From positions 62,001 to 126,000 of the forward strand of contig CAVZSM010000041.1 of the NCBI GenBank assembly GCA_963777905.1: a DNA stretch of 64,000 bases, in the 5' to 3' direction. The notes below the pieces were generated by a model, which ran no database searches, was not told the origin of the DNA, and saw only the letters and a program-made list of their open reading frames with translations. Numbering within the stretch: position 1 is the first letter of the stretch; each line of letters opens with the position of its first letter. Shown piece by piece: positions 1 through 8,670 of the stretch. Origin of the DNA: Trebonia sp963777905. GTDB lineage: Bacteria; Actinomycetota; Actinomycetes; Streptosporangiales; Streptosporangiaceae. The translations under genes and the position numbers were made by a program.

Positions 1-2
1 TG

Positions 3-1265
3 GTGGCCGGCGCGATCATGCTGGCGCCGAGCGTGCTCGGCGGCACCGAGGTCTTCCTCCAGGAACCCAACCACGCGGGCACGGCGGTGCCGATCCTCGC
101 CCTGTTCCTGCTCCTCGACCGCGCCCCAGAACGCTGGTGGGTGCCGCCGGTGGCCTGCGTCGTGCTCGCCGCGGTCCAGATCGGGGACCAGCTCGGGCTC
201 GTCGCGGCCACCGCGCCGATCGCCGGCGTCGCCGCGGCCCGGCTGGCCATGCTGGCGCTGCGGCGCCGGCCGCTGCGGGAGTACTGGTATGACGCGGCGC
301 TGCTCGCCGCGGCCGCGGCCTCCTACGAGCTGGCCAACGTCTCGCTGCGAGCGATCCGCAAGTTCGGCGGCTACTACCAGGCGCCGCTCCCGAAGCAGCT
401 GATCGCGCCGACGTCCCAGGTCCGCGGCAACCTGCACATGATGCTCCAGTCGATCCAGCTGCTGTTCGGCGCCAGCTACCAGGGCAGGCACCCGCAGCTG
501 AACCTCTCGGCCGAGCTGCACTGGGTGGGGCTCGGCCTGGCCGCGGCGGGGCTGGCTGTCGCCGTCGTGATGTTCGTCCTCAGCCGGACGGACCGGGTGT
601 CGCAGATCCTCGCCGCGGCGACGATCTGCACGCTGGTCGCGGGCGTCTTCGGCACCCTGATCCAGTCGCTGTCCTACGCACACGAGGTCGCGATCCTGCT
701 GCCGCTCGGAGCGGTGCTCGCGGGCCGGATGCTGCCGCCGCTGCTGCCCGCCCGCTGGTGGGATACCAGCTCCGAGCAGCGCTCAAGCCGGCCCGCGACG
801 GTCGTGTTCTCGCTGCTCGGCATCTGGCTCGCGGCCGGCTTGGCGGCGCTGTGCTTCGCCGCCAGCTGGGCGCCGCTCGCCCCCCCGCAGCAGCAGCTGG
901 CGACGTGGCTCGCCGGCCACCACTACACAGCAGGCCTGGCCGGATACTGGCAGGCCAACTCCACCACGGTGGTCACCGGTGGCCAGGTCCTCGTCGCGCC
1001 GGTCACGCCGGAGTCGCTCGACGTCAGGCACTGGGAGTCGTCGAGCGCGTGGTACGACCCTGCGCAAAGCAGGGCCGACTTCGTGATCGCGGCGAGCGAC
1101 CCCAGCGTCCCGCCGGGCGGCCTAAGCATCCCGACGGTGCGCAAGCGCTTCGGCCAGCCGACCCGGGAGTACACGGTGGGGCCGTACGTGGTCATGGTTT
1201 ACGACTACAACCTGCTGACCAGGCTAGGGGGCCGCGCCTTCCCCGGCGTCCCCGGTACGGGCTAG
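3..1265 (+). CDS. Multi-pass membrane protein, 5'-truncated at window edge
   Basis: I see a 420-residue open frame already running at the first base. It has alternating hydrophobic segments over roughly residues 1-300 and a soluble C-terminal tail with the motif AWYDPAQ and an ending VVMVYDYNLLTRLG. It aligns along its length with the gene at 2008-3707, whose N-terminus extends about 170 residues further, so the true start lies outside the window. The organisation (many membrane helices, periplasmic tail) recalls GT-C-type membrane glycosyltransferases, but I see no diagnostic catalytic motif, so function is unassigned. Its stop overlaps the stop of the convergent methyltransferase gene. Tandem copies around a methyltransferase suggest a cell-surface glycan or lipid locus; that is inference only. 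Confidence 0.75.
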   Translation: MAGAIMLAPSVLGGTEVFLQEPNHAGTAVPILALFLLLDRAPERWWVPPVACVVLAAVQIGDQLGLVAATAPIAGVAAARLAMLALRRRPLREYWYDAALLAAAAASYELANVSLRAIRKFGGYYQAPLPKQLIAPTSQVRGNLHMMLQSIQLLFGASYQGRHPQLNLSAELHWVGLGLAAAGLAVAVVMFVLSRTDRVSQILAAATICTLVAGVFGTLIQSLSYAHEVAILLPLGAVLAGRMLPPLLPARWWDTSSEQRSSRPATVVFSLLGIWLAAGLAALCFAASWAPLAPPQQQLATWLAGHHYTAGLAGYWQANSTTVVTGGQVLVAPVTPESLDVRHWESSSAWYDPAQSRADFVIAASDPSVPPGGLSIPTVRKRFGQPTREYTVGPYVVMVYDYNLLTRLGGRAFPGVPGTG

Positions 1266-1981
1266 CTGTCGCTGGCCGGGGCGCCAGGCTTGCGGCCGAT
1301 CACGAGGAACTGCTTGCCGAGCAGCCGCCACAGCACCGGAGTCCGCACATAGGTCCTGGTCAGCGCCGCCGACGGCGGCAGCACGCCGCGGAAGGAGAAG
1401 GGCAGGAACCGGGGCGCCACCGACTCCACTTCGAACCCGGCGGCGTAGACGTGCTCCTCGATGCCGATGTGGCTGAGGATGACCGTGTGGTCGGCGCAGT
1501 CGAAGTAGTTCTTCGCGCAGTACCGGAAGTTCGGGCCCATGATCGCGATCCGGCCGCCCGGCTGCATCGCGTCGCGCAGCTTCGCCAGCACCGTGCCCAC
1601 CGAGTCCTGGTCCGGCAGGTGCTCGAGGAAGTTCGACAGGAAAACGCCGTCGAAGTGCTCCCGCGGCAGTTCGACGTCCATGATGTCGCCGATGATCATT
1701 TTCACGCCGGCCGATTCGAGGTCACCCTGCCTGACGAGGTCGACGCCCCACCGGTCGTCGGCGGGCACCGCGGTGATGAACTCGCCGCGGCCGGCCGCCG
1801 GGTCGAGCACGCTGCGCGGTTCGCCGAGCCGTTCGTGGATGTACCGGGCGAGTTCGTTCCAGACCTTCTGCCTGCTGGCCTGGTCGACGTCGCGGAACCG
1901 GTACGCGTAGAGCCGCTCATAGTTGATGCCGCTCGCGGGCGGTGCCGTGGCTGTCGGGGTCTCGAGACTGCGGGCTGCCAT
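1262..1981 (-). CDS. Class I SAM-dependent methyltransferase
   Basis: A 239-residue protein with a Rossmann-type methyltransferase fold. Motif I reads VLDPAAGRGEF (SAM-binding glycine loop), followed by an acidic loop ending strand 2 and the segment FDGVFLSNFLEHLPD typical of motif IV/post-IV in this superfamily. The substrate cannot be read from sequence. I prefer the ATG at 1981 (MAARSLETP) over an in-frame GTG at 2038, because an AT-rich TATATA box lies directly upstream of 1981 and would be inside the longer version. The gene sits between two paralogous membrane proteins and shares a compact divergent promoter with the second, so it may act on the same glycan or lipid product. Confidence 0.8.
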   Translation of the reverse strand: MAARSLETPTATAPPASGINYERLYAYRFRDVDQASRQKVWNELARYIHERLGEPRSVLDPAAGRGEFITAVPADDRWGVDLVRQGDLESAGVKMIIGDIMDVELPREHFDGVFLSNFLEHLPDQDSVGTVLAKLRDAMQPGGRIAIMGPNFRYCAKNYFDCADHTVILSHIGIEEHVYAAGFEVESVAPRFLPFSFRGVLPPSAALTRTYVRTPVLWRLLGKQFLVIGRKPGAPASDS

Positions 1982-1987
1982 AAGGGG

Positions 1988-1998
1988 ACTATATAAAG
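1988..1998. promoter_or_regulatory. Shared divergent -10 region
   Basis: ACTATATAAAG is the only strongly AT-rich island between the methyltransferase start at 1981 and the divergent membrane-protein start at 2008. Read either way it gives a plausible -10 hexamer (TATAAA on plus, TATATA on minus) about 6-10 bases from each start codon. Transcripts from it would be nearly leaderless, which is common in actinobacteria. Confidence 0.45.
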
Positions 1999-2007
1999 AG
2001 GCGTGGA

Positions 2008-3707
2008 GTGACTGATCAGCCTCTCCAAGATTGGACACTGCCAGAAAGGGACGGGTCGGTTGGATTGAGCAGCACTTCGGTGACGCCGGCGACGGCGGCC
2101 GGCGGCCATCGGGCGGGCCGGCGCCCGGTCCGCGGCTGGCTGGCCTGGGCGGCCGGCACGGTGGTCGTGGCCGTCGTGCTGTTCGCCGCCTACCTGCTCC
2201 AGTCGCGGACCATCCCGGCGGGACCCGACGGCGCCTCGATCGACTTGCTGTCCTGGGACATGCTGCACGGCAACCCGCTGCTGCGCGGCTGGTGGGTCGC
2301 GGACGTGACCTTCTACTCGACGGAGCTGCCGCAGTACATGCTGCTCGAGTCGGCGCGCGGGCTGAACGCCGACCTCGCGCACCTCGGCGGCGCGATGACC
2401 TACACGCTGCTGGTGCTGCTCGCGGCGTTCCTCGCGCGCGGCAGGGCCAGCGGCGCGGCCGGGGTGGTGCGCGCGGTGACCGGCGGCGCGATCATGCTGG
2501 CCCCGCAGCTCGGCGACGGCACCCAGACGCTCATGCAGGGGCCCGACCACACCGGCACCGCGGTGCCCGTGCTGGCGCTGTTCATCCTCATCGACTGTGC
2601 TTCCCCGTATGGGGGGCAAACGGCCCCCCATACCCCCCGTGGACGACGCTGGTGGGTGCCGGCCGTCACCGCGCTCGTGCTGGCCTGGGTGCTGGTCGGC
2701 GACGCCCTGGTGATCGTCATCGCCGCGGCGCCGCTCGCGGTGGTCTGCCTGGCGCGCGCCTGCCGCGGCCTGGTCGCGAGGGAAGGCCTGCGTGCCCAGT
2801 GGTACGAGCTGTCGATGGCGGCGGCCGCCATCGTGAGCGTGCCCGTGGGCCTGGCCGCCATCAAGCTGATCACGGCGCTCGGCGGCTGGCAGATCGGCAC
2901 CCTGCAGACGAAGCTGGCGACGACAGGGATACTGGCGCGGAACTTCCGGATCACCGGCCAGGGGCTGCTCGAGCTGTTCGGCGCTGACTTCATCGGCGCG
3001 GGCTCGACGCGCGCCGTGGTCTTCGCGGTGCTGCACCTGGCCGGTGTGGCGCTGGTCGTGTGGGGCGTGTGCGCCGCGGTCCGCGGCTTCCTGCGGACCG
3101 ACCGGTTCATCGAGGCGGTGCTGCTGCTCGCGATCGTCTTCGACGTGGCCGCGTACGCGTTCGGCGTGCAGGTCGCCGACCTGCTGAGCACCAGGGAGAT
3201 CGCGCCGGTGCTGCCGCTCGGCGCGGCGCTGGCCGGGCGGCTCGTGGGGGAGCGGCTGGCCGCGCGCCGCGTCGCGAGCGCGGCGCTGGCGGCCGGGGTC
3301 GCCTGCTACGCGGCCATGCTCGCCTACGGCGCCGCGCAGCCGGCCCAGGCGCCGGTTTTCGAGGACCTGACGGCGTGGCTGACCGCGCACCACCTCAGCT
3401 ACGGGCTCAGCGGCTACACGCAGGCCAACATCGTGACGGTGGAGGGCCAGGGGAACATCACGCTGCGCCCCGCGGGGCCGGCCCTGGCGGCCGGTTCCTC
3501 GGCGCGCGGAAGTGGGAGGCGAACCGCTCCTGGTACGACCCCGCGCAGCACCGGGCGAACTTCGTGGTCGCGTCGACCGTGGGCGCCGCCGTGGTGACCA
3601 GGCCCGAGGCGATCGCGACGTTCGGGCAGCCTGCGCGGACGTACCACTACCACGAGTACACGATCATGGTGTGGAACGGTAACCTGCTGGACCGGCTGCG
3701 CTCCTGA
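2008..3707 (+). pseudogene. Multi-pass membrane protein paralog, frameshifted near its C-terminus
   Basis: Paralog of the gene at 3-1265. The frame from GTG 2008 encodes TM segments (AIMLAPQLGDG and DHTGTAVPVLALF match the first copy) down to about base 3480 and then reads nonsense to a stop at 3597. The conserved tail (KWEANRSWYDPAQ, ending VWNGNLLDRLRS) continues in the neighbouring frame to 3707. Adding one base near 3480-3500 gives 567 codons and a protein alignable end to end with paralog 1. It also carries an in-frame insertion of about 13 codons after ILIDC, built on a perfect hairpin at 2607-2633. I cannot tell a real null allele from a one-base assembly deletion. Confidence 0.7.
2607..2633. 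repeat. Perfect 11-bp hairpin inserted in coding sequence
   Basis: GTATGGGGGGC (2607-2617) and GCCCCCCATAC (2623-2633) form an 11-bp perfect stem with a 5-base loop. It lies in a roughly 39-base stretch that is absent from the paralogous gene upstream: paralog 1 passes directly from LLLDRAPE to RWWVP. The insertion keeps the frame. Confidence 0.7.
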
Positions 3708-3820
3708 CTTCGCGGGCCAACCCGCCAATCCGAACCTGGCCGCACCACGAATGAAGTGTAGACTCAGACCCGAAATGAGTCTCGGCGTGCTGAACTCACT
3801 ACTTGTTACAGAGGACGCAT

Positions 3821-4192
3821 ATGTTTGACGGCCTGTTCGACAAACCGTGGCTGATCCTGGTCATCGTCATCCTGTTCGTCTTGATGTTCGGGTCGCGCAA
3901 GCTGCCCGGTGCGGCTCGTTCCCTCGGCCAGTCGATGCGCATTCTGAAGAAGGAAGTGTCGGGCCTCCACGAGGAGGACGAGCCTGGTGCCACGGGCGCC
4001 CCGGCCACGACGGACGCCACTCCGGCCGTTGCCCCGGCGCAGCTTCAGGCGCCCCCGGCCACCCCGGCTGCGACCCCGGCCGCCCCTGACGCGCAGGCGC
4101 AGATCGCAGCGCTGCAGGAGCAGCTCAACAGCCTTCAGCAGACAGTCGGCGCCAACGGCACGACCGCGACGGACAGCAAGCAGACTCGCTGA
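3821..4192 (+). CDS. tatA: Sec-independent translocase subunit TatA
   Basis: A 123-residue protein with one N-terminal membrane helix (about residues 8-24), the hinge FGSRKLPGAARSLGQS, an amphipathic helix, then an Ala/Pro-rich low-complexity tail. This is the TatA/E architecture: the pore-forming component that exports folded twin-arginine substrates, which would include Tat-dependent [NiFe]-hydrogenases where those are exported. The start chosen is ATG 3821, with AGAGGA just upstream; an in-frame start 18 bases earlier (3803) lacks a better ribosome site. tatC follows after 33 bases and helY after that, the gene order known from mycobacteria and other actinobacteria. Confidence 0.95.
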   Translation: MFDGLFDKPWLILVIVILFVLMFGSRKLPGAARSLGQSMRILKKEVSGLHEEDEPGATGAPATTDATPAVAPAQLQAPPATPAATPAAPDAQAQIAALQEQLNSLQQTVGANGTTATDSKQTR

Positions 4193-4225
4193 CCCCTAGC
4201 CCACCCGGCTGCGGAAGAGAGGGTC

Positions 4226-5140
4226 ATGGCCGACAAGGGCTCCGCCTTCGAAGGCGCCCGAATCGTGGGGCAGCGCTACGTACGCGCCAAGCGCCGGGAG
4301 AACCCGGACGGGCGGATGCCCCTGATGGATCATCTGCGCGAGCTGCGTAACAGGCTGCTCAAGGCGATCATCGTGATCGCGATCGGTATGGGCATCGCGC
4401 TTTACTACTCCAACCCCACGATCCAGTGGGTCATTCGCCCGTTCTGCTCCGCGACCATCAACGGGCATAGCGGCTGCCACATCGTCGGTGACTCGCTCGT
4501 CGCCAACGGCGTCTTCGACCCGCTCTTCATCCGCATCAAGGTCGCCTTCTTCATCGCGCTGATCGTCACCTGCCCGGTCTGGCTGTACCAGCTCTGGGCG
4601 TTCATCGCCCCCGGCCTGTACTCCCGCGAGAAGCGCTGGGCTTACATGTTCACCGGCACCGCGGTCCCGCTGTTCGTCGGCGGCGCCTTCCTCGCCTACT
4701 ACGTAATGGGCCGGGGGCTGCACTACCTGCTCGGCCTGGCGCCGCACGGGGTGCTCGTGCTGCCGAGCTTCGACACCTACCTTGGCTATTTCACCGGCAT
4801 GCTGCTCGGCTTCGGCATCGCGTTCGAGCTGCCGCTGGTCCTCGCCATGCTGAACATCGCGGGCATCCTCACCCACGAGCGGTTCCGCAAGTGGCGCAAG
4901 GCGCTCATCTTCAGCGTCTTCGTGTTCGCGGGCATGGTCAACCCGAGCCCCGATCCGTGGACGATGCTCATCTTTGGCGGGCTGTGCGTGGGGCTCGTCG
5001 AGATCGCCGAGGTCTTCGTCTACTTCAACGACAAGCGCCGCGCCCGGCTGAACCCCGACCCGTACGCGGGGCTGGCCGACGACGAGCTGTCGCCGATCGA
5101 CGACGTCGAGCGGGTCGACGCGGACAGCTCACATAGCTAA
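4226..5140 (+). CDS. tatC: Sec-independent translocase subunit TatC
   Basis: A 304-residue polytopic protein with the conserved N-terminal PLMDHLRELRNRLLKA (the HLxELRxR signature that helps bind the twin-arginine signal). Six hydrophobic segments span roughly residues 45-270. FTGMLLGFGIAFELP is the conserved loop/TM4 region, and MVNPSPDPWTM precedes the last helices. The acidic C-terminal tail is cytoplasmic. TatC is the substrate-receptor subunit that works with TatA at 3821; no tatB is visible in the window. It lies 18 bases before helY, suggesting co-transcription. Confidence 0.96.
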   Translation: MADKGSAFEGARIVGQRYVRAKRRENPDGRMPLMDHLRELRNRLLKAIIVIAIGMGIALYYSNPTIQWVIRPFCSATINGHSGCHIVGDSLVANGVFDPLFIRIKVAFFIALIVTCPVWLYQLWAFIAPGLYSREKRWAYMFTGTAVPLFVGGAFLAYYVMGRGLHYLLGLAPHGVLVLPSFDTYLGYFTGMLLGFGIAFELPLVLAMLNIAGILTHERFRKWRKALIFSVFVFAGMVNPSPDPWTMLIFGGLCVGLVEIAEVFVYFNDKRRARLNPDPYAGLADDELSPIDDVERVDADSSHS

Positions 5141-5158
5141 CCGCCTAGTCTTGAGGCT

Positions 5159-8071
5159 ATGAGCACACCGGCGGTGAGCCCGGCTGAGCAGTACGCCAGG
5201 TTCCGTGAGCGGCAGGCGGCCCCGGAGTTCACCTCGTTCCGTGAGCTCTACGACTTCGAGTTCGACCAGTTCCAGGTGGCCGCCTGCGGCGCGCTGACCG
5301 CGGGAGACGGGGTGCTCGTCGCGGCGCCCACCGGGTCGGGCAAGACCGTGGTGGGCGAGTACGCCGTCCACCTGGCGCTGCAGCAAGGCCGGAAGTGTTT
5401 TTACACCACGCCCATCAAGGCGCTGTCCAACCAGAAGTACAGCGACCTGGTGCGCCGGTACGACGCCGACACCGTGGGCCTGCTGACCGGCGACAACAGC
5501 GTCAACGGCAACGCGCCGATCGTGGTCATGACCACCGAGGTGCTGCGCAACATGCTCTACGCCGGCTCGCCGGCGCTGCGCGACCTCGGCTACGTGGTGC
5601 TCGACGAGGTGCACTACCTGGCGGACCGCGCCCGCGGCGCCGTGTGGGAAGAGGTCATCATCCACCTGCCCGAGTCGGTGCGGGTGGTGGCGCTGTCGGC
5701 GACGGTGAGCAACGCCGAGGAGTTCGGCGACTGGCTGTCCCAGGTGCGCGGCGGCACCGACGTGATCGTCGACGAGCACCGGCCGGTGCCGCTGTGGCAG
5801 CACATGCTGGTCGGCCGCCGGCTCTACGACCTGTTCACCGACGACGACCACCGCGAGGTGAACCCGGAGCTGACCAGGCTGGCGCGGCGGGAGACCTACC
5901 GGGCGTCCTCGCCGGCGTCCGGCTATGGGCGGGGCCGCGGCGGCCAGGGCGGCCAGGGCGGCTACCGGTCCCGGCGGCCGGCGCCGCCGTACCGGCCGGA
6001 CACCATCGACCGGCTCGACGCCGCGGGGCTGCTGCCCGCGATCACGTTCATCTTCAGCCGCGCGGGCTGCGACGCCGCCGTCCAGCAGTGCCTGGCCGCC
6101 GGGCTGCGGCTGACCACGCCAGACGAGGCGTCTTACATCGAGTCGGTGGCGGCGCAGCGCACCGCCGACATCCCCGACGAGGACCTCGCCGTCCTCGGGT
6201 ACCACGACTGGGTCACAGGGCTGCGCCGGGGGATCACGGCGCACCACGCCGGGATGCTGCCCGCCTTCAAGGAGGTCGTGGAACAGCTGTTCGCCGCCGG
6301 CCTGGTCCGCGCCGTGTTCGCGACGGAGACGCTGGCGCTCGGCGTGAACATGCCGGCCAGGACCGTCGTCATCGAACGGCTCGACAAGTGGAACGGCGAG
6401 GCGCACGTGGCGCTCACGGCTGGGGAGTACACCCAGCTCACCGGCCGGGCCGGGCGGCGCGGTATCGACGTGGAAGGGCACGCGGTCGTGCTCTGGCAGC
6501 CGGGCGTCGACCCGGACTCGGTGGCCGGCCTGGCCGGCACCCGCACCTACCCGCTGAACTCCAGCTTCCGCCCCTCCTACAACATGGCCGTCAACCTGAC
6601 CGGGCGCGCAGGCCGGGCCCGCGCCGCGACCCTGCTCGAGTCGTCGTTCGCGCAGTTCCAGGCCGACAGGGGCGTCGTCGGCCTGACCCGCAGGCTGCGC
6701 CGTGTGAAGGCCTCGATGGACGAGCTGGCGGCGTCGATGACCTGCGACTTCGGCGACTTCCTCGGCTACGCCGAACTCCGGCGCCAGCTCACCGACGCCG
6801 AGCGAGGCGCGTCCCGCGGCCGCGCCTCGGCGCAGCGCGAGGAGGCCCGCCGGGCGCTCGCCACGCTGCGCCGCGGCGACATCATCCGGGTCCCGTCCGG
6901 GCGGCGGGCCGGCATGGCCGTGGTGCTCGCGGCGCCGCCCGCCGCGGGCGCGCTGCCGGGGCCTAGGGGCCGCGCCGACGGCCCGCTGGTGCTCACCGCG
7001 CAGGGACAGCTCAAGCAGCTGTCCGCCGCCGACTTCCCGGTGCCGGCCGAGCCTGTCGAGCGGCTCCGGGTGCCGAACTCGTTCAGCGAGCGCTCGCCCA
7101 AGCACCGCCGCAACCTCGTCTCCTCGATGCGCAGCAAGCTGGCTGGCAAGTCTTTCGATCATCCAGAACGGGCCCGTGGTGGCTCCCGTGCCGACCCCGA
7201 CTCCGACTCGGCCCGCGGCGACATCGCGGAGCTGCGCCGCGCGCTGCGCAGGCACCCGTGCCACGGCTGCCCCGACCGGGAGCAGCACGCGCGGGTCGCC
7301 GAACGCTACTTCCGCCTGCAGAAGGAGGCCGCCGACGTCGAGCGGCAGATCGGCGGCCGGTCGCACGTGATCGCGCGCACGTTCGGCAAGGTCTGCGCCG
7401 TGCTGGACGAGCTCGGCTACCTCGACGGCGACTCGGTCACCGCCGACGGCAGGCGGCTGCAGCGGCTGTATTCCGAGCTCGACCTGCTAGCGGCCGAGTG
7501 CCTGCGGCGCGGCTTCTGGGAGGGCCTGAACCCGGCCGAGCTGGCGGCCTGCGTCTCCGTGCTGTCGTACGAGTCCAGGCAGGCGAACGACGAAGGCCCG
7601 GCGCGGCTGCCCAAGGGCCCGGTCGGCGACGTGCTGTCCGCGATGAACCGTACCTGGGCGGACCTCGACCAGCTGGAAAAGCGCAGCGGCCTGTCGTTCC
7701 TGCGCGAGCCGGACCCGGGCTTCGTGTGGGCGGCGTTCCGCTGGGCCCGCGGCGCCAAGCTCGAAGACGTCCTCGACTCGGTCCCCGGCCTCACCCCCGG
7801 CGACTTCGTCCGCTCGGTCAAGCAGCTCATAGACCTCCTGGACCAGATAGCCGCCGCGGCCCAGAACTCCCCGCTCCCGCGGACCCACCCGAACGGCACC
7901 CGCCCGGAGACCGAACCCCCGGAGACCGGGCACCCAGAGACCGGGCACCCAGAGACCGCCGAGCCTCAATCCGACGTGGCCCTCCGCGACCGCGACGTGG
8001 CGGCTACCGCCCACGCGGCCATCGACGCCCTCCGCCGCGGCGTCGTCGCCTACACCTCCCTCACGGACTAA
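5159..8071 (+). CDS. helY: DEVH-box RNA helicase HelY (Ski2/Mtr4-like)
   Basis: A 970-residue superfamily-2 helicase. Motif I is APTGSGKT (about residues 56-63), motif II DEVH (149-152), motif III LSATVSN, and motif VI QLTGRAGRRG. The long C-terminal half with a Cys/His cluster (HPCHGCPDREQH) and the terminal DSHCT-type helical domain match Ski2/Mtr4 relatives; mycobacterial HelY sits at the same place after tatC. The expected role is ATP-driven 3'-5' RNA unwinding in RNA turnover; substrates are unknown. A Gly/Arg-rich linker (GRGRGGQGGQGGYRSRR) near residues 258-274 and a three-fold PETGH-like repeat near the C-terminus are low-complexity additions. The start ATG at 5159 is 18 bases after tatC. 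Confidence 0.92.
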   Translation: MSTPAVSPAEQYARFRERQAAPEFTSFRELYDFEFDQFQVAACGALTAGDGVLVAAPTGSGKTVVGEYAVHLALQQGRKCFYTTPIKALSNQKYSDLVRRYDADTVGLLTGDNSVNGNAPIVVMTTEVLRNMLYAGSPALRDLGYVVLDEVHYLADRARGAVWEEVIIHLPESVRVVALSATVSNAEEFGDWLSQVRGGTDVIVDEHRPVPLWQHMLVGRRLYDLFTDDDHREVNPELTRLARRETYRASSPASGYGRGRGGQGGQGGYRSRRPAPPYRPDTIDRLDAAGLLPAITFIFSRAGCDAAVQQCLAAGLRLTTPDEASYIESVAAQRTADIPDEDLAVLGYHDWVTGLRRGITAHHAGMLPAFKEVVEQLFAAGLVRAVFATETLALGVNMPARTVVIERLDKWNGEAHVALTAGEYTQLTGRAGRRGIDVEGHAVVLWQPGVDPDSVAGLAGTRTYPLNSSFRPSYNMAVNLTGRAGRARAATLLESSFAQFQADRGVVGLTRRLRRVKASMDELAASMTCDFGDFLGYAELRRQLTDAERGASRGRASAQREEARRALATLRRGDIIRVPSGRRAGMAVVLAAPPAAGALPGPRGRADGPLVLTAQGQLKQLSAADFPVPAEPVERLRVPNSFSERSPKHRRNLVSSMRSKLAGKSFDHPERARGGSRADPDSDSARGDIAELRRALRRHPCHGCPDREQHARVAERYFRLQKEAADVERQIGGRSHVIARTFGKVCAVLDELGYLDGDSVTADGRRLQRLYSELDLLAAECLRRGFWEGLNPAELAACVSVLSYESRQANDEGPARLPKGPVGDVLSAMNRTWADLDQLEKRSGLSFLREPDPGFVWAAFRWARGAKLEDVLDSVPGLTPGDFVRSVKQLIDLLDQIAAAAQNSPLPRTHPNGTRPETEPPETGHPETGHPETAEPQSDVALRDRDVAATAHAAIDALRRGVVAYTSLTD

Positions 8072-8094
8072 CCACCACCCCGCGCCTCCCGGCC

Positions 8095-8153
8095 TATTGG
8101 CGGTGTGGCCCACAACGCCAATAGATCCGCACCTGTGGCCCACACCGCCAATA
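8095..8153. repeat. Dispersed intergenic palindromic unit, copy 1
   Basis: 14-bp arms TATTGGCGGTGTGG (8095-8108) and CCACACCGCCAATA (8140-8153) enclose a spacer. Within it TGTGGCCCACAACGCCAATA (8104-8123) recurs as a direct repeat at 8134-8153 with one mismatch and a 30-base period. The 57-bp core (8096-8152) is about 53/57 identical to the reverse complement of 38658-38714. Confidence 0.85.
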
Positions 8154-8277
8154 CGGCACCCCCACTCAACGGCTGATAACAGCAAGAAGCGACCGTAGCC
8201 TGTCCCGACAGGCATTTGGGCCGCGAAGGTCACTCCAGCCCCCTGAGCCACCACCCCTTCCGCCACAGCAGCCTCGT

Positions 8278-8358
8278 CCGTTGGCTTTGTTGGGGCCGTG
8301 ACCACTTTTAGGCCTCTAGACCCCCTGATTGTGGTCGCCACGTCAACAAAGCCAACGG
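8278..8358. repeat. 15-bp perfect inverted repeat with inner partial stem
   Basis: CCGTTGGCTTTGTTG (8278-8292) pairs perfectly with CAACAAAGCCAACGG (8344-8358). Inside, GACCAC and GTGGTC extend the potential stem. No T-run follows, so it is not an obvious intrinsic terminator; it lies about 200 bases downstream of helY. Confidence 0.7.
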
Positions 8359-8462
8359 CAGTGACAGATGTTGCGACCGCCACAGCCCACCGCCTGCCCC
8401 GTCGCCACCTGCCTCGGTCTCGTTCGTCACACCTGCCTCGTGCGCTCACTTTGCGCATGAAA

Positions 8463-8502
8463 TGACCACTTCCCAAGTCGGGTGACCGGTCACAAGTGGT
8501 CA
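8463..8502. promoter_or_regulatory. Nested palindrome, candidate operator for the cupin gene
   Basis: TGACCACTT (8463-8471) and AAGTGGTCA (8494-8502) flank a perfect 12-bp palindrome GTGACCGGTCAC (8482-8493). It lies about 170 bases upstream of the cupin start. Symmetric half-sites on two scales suggest a dimeric DNA-binding protein; the regulator is unknown. Confidence 0.45.
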
Positions 8503-8670
8503 CGGCGTGCACAAAGTCATCCGAGGCATGCACGTCAGGGGCTGGTGTGACCCGCACGTGCAGGACTTCGCATCGATGGGGTCTATGAGTAAACCGTCAG
8601 CTGGCATTAGTGGCTATGTGAGACCCGCCGCTACGGTGGAACTAGGGAAGTAATCAGCCCGGGAGGTGTC

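Larger units (their letters stand above)
8072..8670. other. 599-base gene-free region rich in palindromes
   Basis: No convincing gene on either strand between helY and the cupin gene. It holds a 57-59 bp palindromic unit repeated elsewhere in the window, a 15-bp perfect inverted repeat with a 51-base spacer, and a nested palindrome around 8463-8502, listed separately. The remainder shows no obvious structure or tRNA signature. Confidence 0.7.

Noticed and set aside
5129..7366. A 745-residue open frame on the minus strand across helY
   Set aside because: Its composition is Arg/Gly/Val/His-rich with no domain, and it is antisense to the well-defined helicase; long antisense frames are expected at this GC content.
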